Shown piece after piece: positions 1-9,185 of a DNA stretch of 64,000 nt (positions are counted from its first letter, which is position 1; every line of letters starts with the position of its first letter). A program made the translations under genes and the position numbers. The notes under the pieces are model-generated. The model did not search any database, was not told where the DNA came from, and saw only the letters and a program-made list of their open reading frames with translations. The stretch comes from Microtetraspora malaysiensis (lineage in GTDB: Bacteria; Actinomycetota; Actinomycetes; Streptosporangiales; Streptosporangiaceae), in NCBI RefSeq assembly GCF_001528665.1, contig NZ_BBYJ01000028.1, forward strand, positions 56,144 through 120,143, read 5' to 3'.

Positions 1-1
1 C

Positions 2-1591
2 GGCCTCTGGACGAGCCTGCACTGCTTCCTGCACTGGGACACGGAGCAGAACGACGCCTTCCTCACCGACGCGGCCGGCCCGCTGCTGGCCGGCCTGCGC
101 GCCGACGGCCTGCTGGAGGACTGGTTCTTCATCAGGTACGGGGAGGGCGGCCCGCACGTGCGCATCCGCGCCCGCGCCGTCCGTGACCCCGAGGCGCTGC
201 AGCTCTCGCTCGCCTCGCTCATCGGCGGCACCGACCTCCCGGGCGCCGAGGGCTGGACTCCGCACGGGACGGTGTCCGGGATCGCCTACGAGCCCGAGAT
301 CGAGAGGTACGGCGGCGCCGAGGCGATCTCCGTGGCCGAGGAGGTCTTCTGCCGCTCCAGCGAGATCGTCCTGGAGGCGCTGTCGGGCTCCTCGGCCTCG
401 CGGATGAACACCGCGCTCCCGCTCATGTACGCGACCGCGCTCGGCCTGGGCCTGGACGAGCGGGCCGGCGCGGCGTGGCTGAGAAAGCACGCCGCGGCCT
501 GGCGTCTGGCCGCCGACACGCCCAAGCTGCCCCCGGCCGTCCCGCTGGCCCGCAGCGAGGCCATGCTCGCCCGGCAGCGGGACAAGGTGCTGGGCGTGCT
601 GACCGCCACACGCGCCACGGTCCGGGACGGCGAAGGGCTCGCCGCCCGCTGGGCCGCGACCGTCGCCCACGCGGACGCCGAGCTGGCGGAGCAGGGCATC
701 GCCTCCGGGCGGCGGCTGGCCGTGTGGGCTTCACAACTGCACATGCTGTGCAACCGGCTGGGCGTGCAGCCGGACGAGGAACGGGCGCTGTGCTGGGTGC
801 TCGCCGGCGCGCTGGCCCCCGAGGCCGGGCTGGACCAGCGCTACCTGGAGAGCTCGAAGTACCCGCCAGGGCAGCTGCCCGAACTCGGCGACGGCGAGGG
901 CGGCGACCGGACCGCCGACCACCCGGGCTGGCTCGCCACGACGGTGCCGCTGCCCGCGGGCCCCGCCCTGGAGATGCCGCTCGGCCAGGCGATACGCGAG
1001 CGCCGTTCCTGCCGCGACTACACCGGCCCGGTCGCCGCCACCACGCTGGGCACCCTCCTGCGCGAGTCGTTCGGCGGCCGGGACCGGCCGGAAACCGGGG
1101 GCTGGGCCACGCGGAACTTCCCCAGCGCGGGCAGCAAGTACTCGGTGCGGCTCCGGCTCATCGCCTGGTCCGTCGACGGCCTCGCCCCGGGCACGTACGG
1201 CGTGGGCAGGCACGGAGACCGGCTCTACCGCTACGCCGACGCGCCCGATCCGGCGGAGGCCACCGCCACGTCCATGTGGTTCGCCACCACCCGGCCGCCG
1301 GCGCATCAGCTGCTGGTCGACCTGGCCCAGGTCCCCGCCATGCTGGCGCTCACGGTGCACACCGAGGACCTCAGGGCGAAGTACGGGCTCCGCGCCCTGC
1401 GGTTCGCCCTGCTGGAAGCCGGGCACGTCGCCCAGAACCTGGCCCTGGCCGCGACCGGACTCGGGCTGGGCACGACCCTCGTCGGCGGCTTCTACGACGA
1501 TCTGGTGCACGAGCTGTTCGCCGTGGACGGGGTCAACGAGATCGCGCTCTACCTGCTCCCGCTCGGGGTGCCGGCCGATGTCAGCCGATGA
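2..1591 (+). CDS. Thiopeptide-type dehydratase C-domain / SagB-type oxidoreductase fusion (5' partial)
   Basis: The reading frame is open from base 2, so the N-terminus lies outside the window; 529 residues are visible. Visible residues 1-250 resemble the small SpaB_C / thiopeptide-type bacteriocin biosynthesis domain, with the signature WFFIRYGEGGPHVRIR at about 41-56. From about residue 323 (ERRSCRDY) to the end is an FMN nitroreductase-like fold of the SagB/McbC family, ending with ATGLGLGTTLVGGFYDD. In known clusters the first domain assists dehydration or glutamate elimination from a precursor peptide, and the second oxidises azolines to azoles. The fusion suggests a linear azole or thiopeptide pathway. 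No precursor gene is visible. The gene converges on and overlaps the LuxR-type gene by 11 bp. Family calls are fairly secure; the product class is inference. Confidence 0.85.
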   Translation, partial: GLWTSLHCFLHWDTEQNDAFLTDAAGPLLAGLRADGLLEDWFFIRYGEGGPHVRIRARAVRDPEALQLSLASLIGGTDLPGAEGWTPHGTVSGIAYEPEIERYGGAEAISVAEEVFCRSSEIVLEALSGSSASRMNTALPLMYATALGLGLDERAGAAWLRKHAAAWRLAADTPKLPPAVPLARSEAMLARQRDKVLGVLTATRATVRDGEGLAARWAATVAHADAELAEQGIASGRRLAVWASQLHMLCNRLGVQPDEERALCWVLAGALAPEAGLDQRYLESSKYPPGQLPELGDGEGGDRTADHPGWLATTVPLPAGPALEMPLGQAIRERRSCRDYTGPVAATTLGTLLRESFGGRDRPETGGWATRNFPSAGSKYSVRLRLIAWSVDGLAPGTYGVGRHGDRLYRYADAPDPAEATATSMWFATTRPPAHQLLVDLAQVPAMLALTVHTEDLRAKYGLRALRFALLEAGHVAQNLALAATGLGLGTTLVGGFYDDLVHELFAVDGVNEIALYLLPLGVPADVSR

Positions 1592-2102
1592 GCCCGTCCT
1601 CCCTGGCCCGGCTGGCGAGATCCAGCTTGGTGTAGGCGTTCCGGCCGCAGTCGGCGTACTTCTGCTTGACCCTCTCCAGGTACTTCTTGGCCGTCGCGGG
1701 CCGGATGCCGGCCCGCCGGGCGGCGGCGGTGAGGGTCAGCCCGGAGGCGTAGCCGAGCAGGACCGCCCGTTCCTGGCCGGACAGGCGCGGCCCGGCCGCC
1801 GTCGCCGTGCGGATGGAGACGGCGAGCCGGTCCTCCGGGGGGCCGCCGGCCTCCAGGGGGACGGCCACCCGTCCCTCCGCCCGGAGCAGGCGGACGGTCT
1901 CGGCGCCGCAGGGCGGCCCGCTCACCTCGGTGTGGACGACGACGACATGGGCCGGGACGCTCTCGGCGCTGCGCAGCTCCTCCAGGGAACGGGCGCGGGC
2001 CAGCAGGCGCAGGCCGGGATCGGCCGCCAGCGAGGTCATGGCCGCGACGAGCGTGCCGGGATCGTCGATGACTAAAGACACTGAGATCATACGGAGCTCC
2101 AT
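1581..2102 (-). CDS. LuxR-type HTH regulator with atypical receiver-like domain
   Basis: A 173-residue protein. The C-terminal ~65 residues (from LSGQERAVLLGYASGL) form a LuxR/NarL-type helix-turn-helix with ATAKKYLERVKQKY as recognition segment. The N-terminal ~100 residues look like a receiver fold (VIDD near residue 12). The usual phospho-acceptor position is occupied by the stretch VVVVHTEVSG with no aspartate, so phosphorylation is unlikely. It lies 68 bp downstream of the SARP gene on the same strand and converges on the RiPP enzyme gene, so it is probably a pathway regulator. An AGGG lies about 6 nt before the ATG. A second in-frame ATG at 2090 is possible. Confidence 0.8.
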   Translation of the reverse strand: MELRMISVSLVIDDPGTLVAAMTSLAADPGLRLLARARSLEELRSAESVPAHVVVVHTEVSGPPCGAETVRLLRAEGRVAVPLEAGGPPEDRLAVSIRTATAAGPRLSGQERAVLLGYASGLTLTAAARRAGIRPATAKKYLERVKQKYADCGRNAYTKLDLASRAREDGLIG

Positions 2103-2170
2103 ACGTGCCCTGACAAATTCGTGTCACACGATAGGAGCCCGGATTGGACAGGGACTGGACGGCGAATGGA

Positions 2171-5170
2171 TCAGCGTTCCCCCGCCACGCCGTCACCGAG
2201 TGCGGCCAGCTCAGCCGCCTCACTGAGGTTGCCCATCCGCCGGAAGAGGTTCTCCGCCTCGCGCCACGCCACCAGGGCGTCGCCGGGCTTCCCGAGCAGC
2301 GCGTGCGTGTGCCCGAGCGCCTTCAGCACCATCGCCTGGAGGTGCAGCACGCCGTGGCGGCGGAAGACCTCCAGCGCGCCCAGCAGCCCCTCCCGCGCCT
2401 GCTCTGCCCGGCCCGCCACGAGGTCCTGGGTGGCCAGGCCCCGCTGCACCAGGGCGAGCGCGAAGTCGCCGCCCATGTCCGTGGCGAGCACCTCGGCCTG
2501 ATCGAGGTAGCCGGCGGCGTCGGGCCTGGCGAGGAGCAGCCCGGTCTCGGCGAGCACGAGCAGCGCCAGCAGCTCCTTCACCCGCACGCCGAGCTGCCGC
2601 GCGAGCCTCAGCATCTCCAGCAGCAGGTGCCGGGACTCCCCGGACCTGCCCTGGTAGAACCTGACCATCCCGAGCGAGCGCAGCGCCATCAGGCGCACCC
2701 GGCTGAGGCGGCGGCCCTCGGTGCGTTCCAGGACGCGTTCCAGGTGGTGCGAGGCGAGCTCCAGCTTGCCCTGCTCGCGGTAGACGAAGCCGAGCGCGGC
2801 ATGGACGAAGTCCAGCTCGGCGTCGTGCCCCAGGGTCACGGCCAGCGCCTCGGCCCGCTGCAGTTGCTCCAGCCCCTCCTCGCCCAGCCCCCCGGCGACG
2901 AGCGCGGTGCCGAGCATCACCCGGGCGTCGATCTCCCCCTGCCGGTCACCGACCGTCCTGAACAGCTCCAGGGACAGCTCGGCGTGCTCGCGCATGACCC
3001 GCGGACGCACCACGGGCAGGCACGCCAGGTAGGCGAGGCTGCGGGCCAGCACCGCCCGCCCTCTCGGCTCCGACTCGCACGCGGACAGCGCCACCGTGTG
3101 CACGGCGCGCCACTCGGTGAGAAGATCACGCATCTCGTAGAACCCGACGCACGCCTCCGCGAGGTTCCAGCAGAGGTCGGCGTGGCCGTGGTCGGCGCTC
3201 TGCGCGATCGCCGCCGCCAGGTTGGCGCGTTCGCTCTGGAACCAGAGCACGGGGTCGGCGAGCATGGCCTCCGCCCTGCCGCCCGGCAGGCGGCGGCGCG
3301 GCGCCTCGCCCTGCAGCGGGAGCAGCGTCCGGTAGGCGAGCAGCCGGTCGGCGTCCTCGGCCAGCGCGAGCCAGGTGCTGAAGGCGCGCCGGCGCGCGGC
3401 CCTGCGGACCTCGGCGCCGTCCTCGGCCTCGGTGCGCTCCCTGGCGTAGAGCCGGATCAGGTCGTGCAGGCGGTAGCGCGGCTCGCCCACGTCGTCCTCA
3501 CCGGCCACGGTCACCAGATGCGCGTCGACGAGCAGGTCGAGGATCTTCGCCGTCTCCCCTTGTGGCGCGTCGAGCAGGGTCGCGAGCAACCACTCAGCGA
3601 AGTCGGGGACGTCCAGCAGCCCGAGGAATCGGAACCCGCGCCGCGCGGCGGGCGGCAGCGCCGCGTAGCTGAGCTGGAACGTCGCGCGTACCGCCAGGTC
3701 CCCGGCGGTGAGCTGGTCGAGCCGCCGCCGCTCGTCGCCCAGCTCCCGGTGAAAGCGGCCCAGGCTCAGCCGGGGCTGCGCGGCGATCCGCGCGCCGGTC
3801 ACCCGGACCGCGAGGGGGATGTGGCCGCACGCCTCCACGATCGCCCGGGCGGTCGCCTGGTCGGTCCGGACCTTGGCCTCGCCGATCAGGTGGATGAGCA
3901 GGTCGAGCGCCTCCTGCGGGTGGAAGACGTCGAGATCGACGTGGTGGCCCCCGCTCAGCCCGCGCAGCCTGGACCTGCTGGTGGCCATCGTCGCGCAGGT
4001 GGGCGCGCCGGGCAGCAGCGGGCGCACCTGCGCCTCGTCGACGGCGTTGTCCAGCACCACGAGCACCCGGCGGCCCGCCAGCCTGCTCCGGTAGAGCGTC
4101 GCCCGGGCGTCCAGCTCCGCCGGGATCACCGAGCCGTCCACGCCCAGCGCGAGCAGCATCCGGTTCAGCACGTCGCCGGGGTCCACCGCGTTGCCGTCGG
4201 TCCCGTGCAGGTCCACGTACAGCTGGCCGTCAGGGTGGCTCTCCCGCAGGCGGTGGCCCGCGTGCACGGCCAGCGTGGTCTTCCCGACGCCGCCCATCCC
4301 GGTGATGACGACCAGGGGCATCGCGGTGCGTTCCCCCGTGCCCAGCATGCGGGTCAGCGCCGACACCTGCTCCAGCCGGCCGCTGAAGTCGCTGATGTCG
4401 GGCGGCAACTGGGCCGGCGCGGGCAGCCGGGATGGGCCCGGCTCGGGCCGCCGGTCCGGCTCGTCGTCCAGCGCCATGGCGTGGACGGCGCTCAGCTCGG
4501 GGCCGGGACGTACGCCCAGCTCCTGCTCCAGCCGCAGGCTGATCTCCCGGTAGCGCAGCAGGGCGTCGGTGCGCCGGCCGGCTTCGAGGCAGAGCTTGAT
4601 GAGGATGCTGTGCACGTACTCGTCCAGCGGGAGCATCCGGGCGATGTCCTCGGCGTAGGGCAGGAGGTCCGCCGCCCTGCCCTCCCGCAGGACCGTGCCG
4701 ACGAAGCGGCCGAGCGCGCCGGCCAGCTCCCCCGCCAGGCTGGTCAGCCGTGGATGTCCGGCGAGGGGCGGCAGCTCGGCCAGGGGTTCGCCGCGCCAGA
4801 GCGCCAGAGCCTCCGCGACCTGGTCGTAGCCGGTCACGTCCGCGGCGCGCTCGCGGAAGCGCTCCACGTCCACCTCGACCAGGCCCGGGTCCAGGGCGTA
4901 GCCGTCGCGGACCCGCGGCAGGAGCAGGCTGGGCGCGCGGCTGGCGCGATCAGGCTCCAGCGTGCGGCGTAATCGCTTCACGTACGTCTGGATGACGTTG
5001 ACGGCGCTCGCCGGGACCTCCTCGCCCCACAGGGTGGCGGCCAGCTCCTGGATCTTCACCTGCCTGCCCTCCGCGAGCACGAGGGCGGCGAGCACGCAAC
5101 GCTGCTGCGTGGAGCCCAGATCCAGGGGAACCCCTGCTCTCCAGGCGACAAGTGGTCCGAGGATCGCCAT
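2171..5170 (-). CDS. AfsR/SARP-family transcriptional regulator (BTAD, NB-ARC, TPR)
   Basis: A ~1000-residue regulator of the large SARP type. In order: a winged OmpR-like DNA-binding domain (about 1-95), a bacterial transcriptional activation domain (about 100-245), an NB-ARC ATPase with Walker A GMGGVGKTT near residue 295 and a VLVVLD-type Walker B, and tetratricopeptide-like helical repeats over the last ~350 residues. Such proteins activate antibiotic and RiPP clusters by binding heptameric direct repeats. Its position beside the dehydratase/SagB fusion and a LuxR gene suggests it controls that cluster. I chose ATG at 5170 (MAILGPLVAWR), the usual SARP start. An upstream in-frame GTG and a TTG at 5191 are alternatives. 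No clear Shine-Dalgarno is visible. Confidence 0.88.
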   Translation of the reverse strand: MAILGPLVAWRAGVPLDLGSTQQRCVLAALVLAEGRQVKIQELAATLWGEEVPASAVNVIQTYVKRLRRTLEPDRASRAPSLLLPRVRDGYALDPGLVEVDVERFRERAADVTGYDQVAEALALWRGEPLAELPPLAGHPRLTSLAGELAGALGRFVGTVLREGRAADLLPYAEDIARMLPLDEYVHSILIKLCLEAGRRTDALLRYREISLRLEQELGVRPGPELSAVHAMALDDEPDRRPEPGPSRLPAPAQLPPDISDFSGRLEQVSALTRMLGTGERTAMPLVVITGMGGVGKTTLAVHAGHRLRESHPDGQLYVDLHGTDGNAVDPGDVLNRMLLALGVDGSVIPAELDARATLYRSRLAGRRVLVVLDNAVDEAQVRPLLPGAPTCATMATSRSRLRGLSGGHHVDLDVFHPQEALDLLIHLIGEAKVRTDQATARAIVEACGHIPLAVRVTGARIAAQPRLSLGRFHRELGDERRRLDQLTAGDLAVRATFQLSYAALPPAARRGFRFLGLLDVPDFAEWLLATLLDAPQGETAKILDLLVDAHLVTVAGEDDVGEPRYRLHDLIRLYARERTEAEDGAEVRRAARRRAFSTWLALAEDADRLLAYRTLLPLQGEAPRRRLPGGRAEAMLADPVLWFQSERANLAAAIAQSADHGHADLCWNLAEACVGFYEMRDLLTEWRAVHTVALSACESEPRGRAVLARSLAYLACLPVVRPRVMREHAELSLELFRTVGDRQGEIDARVMLGTALVAGGLGEEGLEQLQRAEALAVTLGHDAELDFVHAALGFVYREQGKLELASHHLERVLERTEGRRLSRVRLMALRSLGMVRFYQGRSGESRHLLLEMLRLARQLGVRVKELLALLVLAETGLLLARPDAAGYLDQAEVLATDMGGDFALALVQRGLATQDLVAGRAEQAREGLLGALEVFRRHGVLHLQAMVLKALGHTHALLGKPGDALVAWREAENLFRRMGNLSEAAELAALGDGVAGER

Positions 5171-5258
5171 CCGTAGAGTCACGCGAGGCAAGTTTGGTGG
5201 CCCCGCGCCGAAGATTCAATTCCTGTGCGCACATCCGTCCGACGGTCAAGTCCCTCGG

Positions 5259-5806
5259 TCAGGCCGTGGTGCAGGGCTTGCCGCTGAGCGTGAAGCTCAC
5301 CGGCGCGGGCGCCGGGCCGTCGCCGCCCGGTAGGACACCGAGCACACCGGGTCGGGCATCGGCAGCCCCTCCCTGGCCAGCGCCGACAGCGGGTCCGACG
5401 GCGAGCTCATGTTCCCGGTCTCGTCCCTCGCGACCACCACGTACGTGTAGCGCTGCCCGATGACCAGGCCGGACTCGGCGAAGTTCGGGAACGTGGAGGC
5501 GGCCACCGTACCGGCTTTGACGTAGCCGGTGGCGGTCTCGCGGTACACGTCGTACGCGGTCACCGCCACGTTGTCGGTCGACGGCTGCCAGCAGAACGTG
5601 ACGCCGCGGTAGTCCTGCAAGCAGGCGTCACGCAGGCCGGCCGGCCTGGTCGGCGGCAGGATGTCACCGGGCGGCGGGGTCGGCGTCGAGGTCGGCGACG
5701 CGCCCGTCACCGCGGTCACCGTGATCAGCCCCGAGGGCGGGCTGACGTTGCCGGCGGCGTCCCTGGCGACGACGTCCTCCCTCGGCATGCGCGAAGCGAC
5801 GATCAC
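5259..5806 (-). pseudogene. Remnant of a secreted fibronectin type III protein
   Basis: The minus-strand frame begins inside the end of one FN3 domain (VVARDAAGNVSPPSGLI). It continues through a Thr/Pro linker and a complete FN3 domain (about residues 48-140, ending YTYVVVARDETGNMSSPSDP). No signal peptide or proper N-terminus exists, so it is a C-terminal fragment of a larger exported protein. After VCSVSYR the frame runs into a short arginine-rich tail and stops. A neighbouring frame continues as VSFTLSGKPCTTA and stops at 5259, pairing a second cysteine with the first. This points to a frameshift near 5305-5320. Such FN3 modules usually occur in extracellular glycoside hydrolases; the original enzyme cannot be named. 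Confidence 0.65.
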
Positions 5807-5851
5807 TTGATCGATGTGAGGGTGGATGGTGATCGAGTCTATGATCCCCGG

Positions 5852-6472
5852 ATGCCTCGAAGATCCGCATTATTGCTTCCGCTGGCCCTCGGTCTCCTCG
5901 CAGGCTGTGGGGTGGTGGCTCAAAAGAGCAGCGCAGACGGCATCGCGTCTTCGGAATCGCCCGGCTCGGCGGCAGAGTCGATCCAGGGACGCTGGTGGAC
6001 GTGGGCAGCCTCCGAAAGCGAGAGCACGAACCCTGTGGCGGACACGACGGGGGAGTTCTGCGATCGGAACCAGCCAGAAGACGTGTGGTTCCTGGCCGGA
6101 ACCTTCGGCGGCACTGTACAGCGGACATGCAGGCTTCCCGCAGGGCGGGCGGTGGTATTTCCGCTGGTGAACCTGGTCGCCTCCGAGGCTCAATGCGAGG
6201 AGTTCATGATCGCCGCGAAAGGCAGGGCCGTCCTCGACGGCAAGCCGGTCACGTCGGAGCGGATGGAAGACGACGACGTCGCGGTGACCGGCGTGGCGGG
6301 CAACCCGCTGACCGGGGAGGACGGTACAGACACGTTCTACGCGTGTGGCCTCTGGGCGCGCCTTCAACCGCTGCAGCCCGGTCGTCACGAGCTCACCATT
6401 CGCGGTTCCTCCGGCGGCTTCCGGGTAGGCGTCGACTACACGCTCATCGTCGGGACCGCGCAGCAAGCATAG
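5852..6472 (+). CDS. Putative lipoprotein of unknown function
   Basis: A 206-residue protein starting at ATG 5852, giving a compact signal peptide MPRRSALLLPLALGLLAGC with a lipobox LAGC. The cysteine at 19 would be lipidated, placing the protein on the outer face of the membrane. The mature part has a conserved-looking core (GRWWTWAAS, TGEFCDRNQ, VWFLAG, CRLPAGRAVVFPLVN) and four further cysteines that could form disulfides. I recognise this as a recurrent bacterial domain without assigned function. An upstream in-frame ATG at 5807 would spoil the signal peptide. It stands alone, divergent from the FN3 remnant. Confidence 0.75.
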   Translation: MPRRSALLLPLALGLLAGCGVVAQKSSADGIASSESPGSAAESIQGRWWTWAASESESTNPVADTTGEFCDRNQPEDVWFLAGTFGGTVQRTCRLPAGRAVVFPLVNLVASEAQCEEFMIAAKGRAVLDGKPVTSERMEDDDVAVTGVAGNPLTGEDGTDTFYACGLWARLQPLQPGRHELTIRGSSGGFRVGVDYTLIVGTAQQA

Positions 6473-7092
6473 GTACGTCCTGAGAGGGCGATCTGCGAGC
6501 TATTGCCCACTCATGCCCCCAGAGCTCCGACATTCTCTCGTTTTGTCCGGTTTGATCACGCGATGCCGAGGGTGGCGAGGCATCGTCCGGGGTCTTGAGC
6601 GTGGCGGCGGTTGGCCGCGGCATGCGGAAACAGCAGCCCGGGCCCCGGAGCGGCCCTACCAGAGAGGACAGCGGTCCTCGCCGTGCCCGCGCAGGGATCA
6701 AGCGTCCGTCAGCCTGTGAGCCCGCCGCCCATGCGGGCAGCGGCAGATCATGACCGATGCTGAAAGTTACCGCCCGGGGATGATCGTCCCCGAGAACGTG
6801 GACGAATGCGACTCCGGGTGCGGGCACCAGCATGGTCTGATGAGAGAGTCTCCGCGTCGAGGTCACGGCCTACTTCCGGCTCCGGGCCACGTCATGATGA
6901 GGCCGCAACCAACTGGCCGTACAGGGCCTTCTCCGACAGGGCGCCGCCGTTAAGCGCGGGCTTGCGGTTGAAGCGGAACACAGGCGAGGTGACGTCGAAC
7001 CTCGACAGCGACATTCGTCCGCAGAGGCGGCGGGCAGGACTTCGTCAGATCGTCATGGCGGTCCGGGAGGCGGGGCGCCCCGTCGCTCACGG
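6473..7092. other. 620-bp gene-poor gap
   Basis: No convincing gene fills this stretch between the lipoprotein and the dehydrogenase-like gene. Open frames here lack recognisable motifs and ribosome binding sites. The one exception is a short minus-strand frame at 6892-7014, listed separately. No insertion-sequence end or RNA gene was recognised. Confidence 0.5.
6892..7014 (-). pseudogene. 40-codon frame, possible C-terminal gene remnant
   Basis: A minus-strand frame from an ATG at 7014 encodes 40 residues with natural-looking composition, including RFDVTSPVFRFNRKPALNGG and then SEKALYGQLVAAS, followed by a stop. It reads more like a piece of a real protein than random high-GC frame noise. 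No upstream Shine-Dalgarno is evident and I cannot name the family. It could be the end of a decayed gene. Confidence 0.25.
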
Positions 7093-8316
7093 TCACTGTT
7101 CGCGCATGCCCCACGGGGTGCCGTACGCGGTCAGCAGGTCGAGGAAGGGCCGGGGCGGAAGGGCTTCCGGACCCAGGACGCCGACGCCGGACCAGAGGCC
7201 CGCGGCTATCAGCTCAAGGGCCACCACCGGGTTGACGGCGGTCTGCCACACCACGGCCTGGGAGCCGTACTCCCGCATGGACCACTCGTTGTCGACCACG
7301 TGGTAGAGGTAGACCTCGCGCGGGCTGCCGTTCCTGGTGCCCTTGACCCAGGTGCCCGCGCACGTCTTGCCGCGCATGCGCTCCCCGAGGGTCGCGGGGT
7401 CGGGCAGGCACGCCGCGACCACGTCGCGCGGGGAGACCATGACGGGAGTGCCGTCCGCGCCGAGGACCTGGACCGGCTCGGTGCGGTCGAGGCCGAGCAG
7501 ATGCAGGGTTCGCAGCGTCTGGATGAACTCCGCGCCCAGTCCGTACTTGAAGGTCACCCGCTCGGCGTCGACCCAGCGGGGAACGAGCAGCACCTCCTCG
7601 TGCTCGACGTTGACGCACTCGACCGGGCCGATGCCGTCGGGAAAGTCGAACACCTCCGGCTCACTGAAGGGCGGGGTGGTGAACCAGCCTCGGCCGGCCT
7701 CGTAGACGATCGGCGGGTTGAGGCACTCTTCGATGGTGGTCCAGATGTTGAACGAGGGCGCGAAGTCGTACCCCTCCACGGTGAGGTCGGCGCCGTCGCG
7801 GATACCGATCTCCTCGATGTGATCGAAGAGCTCGTCGGCTGCGTAACGGGCGAAGACATCCGACAGCCCCGGCTCCACACCGATGCCGACCAGCGCGAGC
7901 TTGCCCGCCTTCTCCCACTCGGCGGCCAGTTCGAACTGAGCGTCGCCGAGCTTGACCCCGCACACCTCATGGGGACGCTCCGGGTGCGGCCGGGACAGCG
8001 ACATCGCCATGTCCAGGTAGTGCGCGCCGACGCGCAGCGCCGCCCGGAACAGCGGCATCACGAAGCGCGGGTCGGTGGCGTTGAGCAGGACGTCGCAGCG
8101 GTGCTCCTCCAGCAGTGCCGCCACGGCCGCCTCGTCGCTCGCGTCGACCCGCCCGGCGCTGAAGCGGGTACCCGCCTCCCCGAGCGCGGCGACGGCCGCC
8201 TCGGCGCGCGACAGGTCGTAGTCGACGACGACCATGTGGTCGAAGAACGATCGGCGGGCCGCGATCCGGGTGATCGCCGTGCCCACACCACCGGCACCGA
8301 CAAGCAGAACACGCAT
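7093..8316 (-). CDS. Saccharopine dehydrogenase-like oxidoreductase
   Basis: A 407-residue protein with an N-terminal Rossmann fold (VLLVGAGGVGTAI at residues 3-15, then VVVDYD). It matches the saccharopine dehydrogenase/reductase family, with a C-terminal substrate domain carrying GIGVEPGLSDVFARYAADEL and later VNPVVALELIAAG. Members act on saccharopine (lysine metabolism), carboxynorspermidine or related amino-dicarboxylates; the substrate here cannot be read from sequence. Length is normal for the family. It is divergent from a TetR gene across 129 bp, so that regulator is the likely controller. Confidence 0.85.
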   Translation of the reverse strand: MRVLLVGAGGVGTAITRIAARRSFFDHMVVVDYDLSRAEAAVAALGEAGTRFSAGRVDASDEAAVAALLEEHRCDVLLNATDPRFVMPLFRAALRVGAHYLDMAMSLSRPHPERPHEVCGVKLGDAQFELAAEWEKAGKLALVGIGVEPGLSDVFARYAADELFDHIEEIGIRDGADLTVEGYDFAPSFNIWTTIEECLNPPIVYEAGRGWFTTPPFSEPEVFDFPDGIGPVECVNVEHEEVLLVPRWVDAERVTFKYGLGAEFIQTLRTLHLLGLDRTEPVQVLGADGTPVMVSPRDVVAACLPDPATLGERMRGKTCAGTWVKGTRNGSPREVYLYHVVDNEWSMREYGSQAVVWQTAVNPVVALELIAAGLWSGVGVLGPEALPPRPFLDLLTAYGTPWGMREQ

Positions 8317-8359
8317 GACAGAACATCCCCTTTCCGAGGCACACGCCTTGGTGTGCCCG

Positions 8360-8389
8360 ATCCAACGTCACCACCCCTTCATACGTCAA
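8360..8389 (-). promoter_or_regulatory. Possible promoter of the saccharopine dehydrogenase-like gene
   Basis: On the minus strand TTGACG (8384-8389) is followed after 18 bp by TTGGAT (8360-8365), about 40 bp before the ATG. The -35 box is good and the -10 weak. The segment lies in the divergent region shared with the TetR gene. Confidence 0.3.
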
Positions 8390-8445
8390 TGGTGTTGGCA
8401 TAAGCTCGGGGGCGAAGGAACAGGCAACAGGAGGAGGGGAACACC

Positions 8446-9159
8446 GTGCCCAAGCCGGTGGTCTCGGAGTCGGCGCGGCGACGCCGCCGCCCGACGAAGA
8501 GCGGGATGGTTCTCTCGGAGGAGCTGATCGTGCGGACCGCGCTGCGTATGCTGCGCGAGCATGGCTCCGCGGGTCTGACCGTGCGACGGCTCGGCATCGC
8601 CCTGGGAGCCGACCCCAGCACGCTCTACCGCTACTTCACCGGCATGGACGACCTGACCCTGGCCATCGGCGACATGCTCATCGGCCGGGCGATGGCCGAC
8701 TGGCACGGCACCGGCGACTGGCGCGCCGATCTTCGCGAGCTGGGCCTGCGCATCCACGCCGCCTACCTCGAACACCCACAGGCCGCGGTGCTGACCGCCA
8801 ACCGCATATCCGGCAAGTCTCACGAAGTCGCGGCTGACGAGGCGATCCTCGGGCTGCTGCGGGGCGCGGGGTTCCCGGACCGAGACGTCGTCCGCATCTA
8901 CCACGCCTTCATCGACATGACTCTGGCCTTCGCCGCGCTGGATGCCGCGTCCCTGGCGCTGCCCGAGGAAGCACGCGCGGCGGACGAGGAGATCTGGCAG
9001 GCGACCTACGCACGCCTGCCGGCGGCCACTCATCCCAACATCGCGGCGGTCGCCCCCCTGCTGGTCGCCGGCATGAACGACAGCGCCTACCCCGCCGCAC
9101 TGGAGATGCTGCTCGGCAGCGCCGAGTCACACCTCACTGCCGGTCCGGGCGCGGCCTGA
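8446..9159 (+). CDS. TetR/AcrR-family transcriptional regulator
   Basis: A 237-residue regulator. After a basic lead (RRRRRPTKSG) the TetR N-terminal helix-turn-helix spans about residues 24-70 (IVRTALRMLREHGSAGLTVR, then STLYRYFTGMDDL). The remaining helical part is the ligand-binding/dimer domain with a TetR_C-like end. GTG at 8446 follows GGAGGGG. The gene is divergent from the saccharopine dehydrogenase-like gene, the usual layout for a local repressor, and its end faces glnH tail to tail with a 26-bp gap. Confidence 0.85.
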   Translation: MPKPVVSESARRRRRPTKSGMVLSEELIVRTALRMLREHGSAGLTVRRLGIALGADPSTLYRYFTGMDDLTLAIGDMLIGRAMADWHGTGDWRADLRELGLRIHAAYLEHPQAAVLTANRISGKSHEVAADEAILGLLRGAGFPDRDVVRIYHAFIDMTLAFAALDAASLALPEEARAADEEIWQATYARLPAATHPNIAAVAPLLVAGMNDSAYPAALEMLLGSAESHLTAGPGAA

Positions 9160-9185
9160 CCGGCGTGCCACGGGCCACGCGGACG

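Noticed and set aside
2144..4972. A 942-codon plus-strand open frame opposite the SARP gene
   Set aside because: It is the antisense shadow of the high-GC SARP gene. Composition is His/Arg/Gln/Pro rich with no domains, while the minus strand has clear BTAD, NB-ARC and TPR features.
6444..6866. A 140-codon minus-strand frame in the gap after the lipoprotein gene
   Set aside because: No Shine-Dalgarno, no recognisable motif, and it overlaps the end of the lipoprotein gene.
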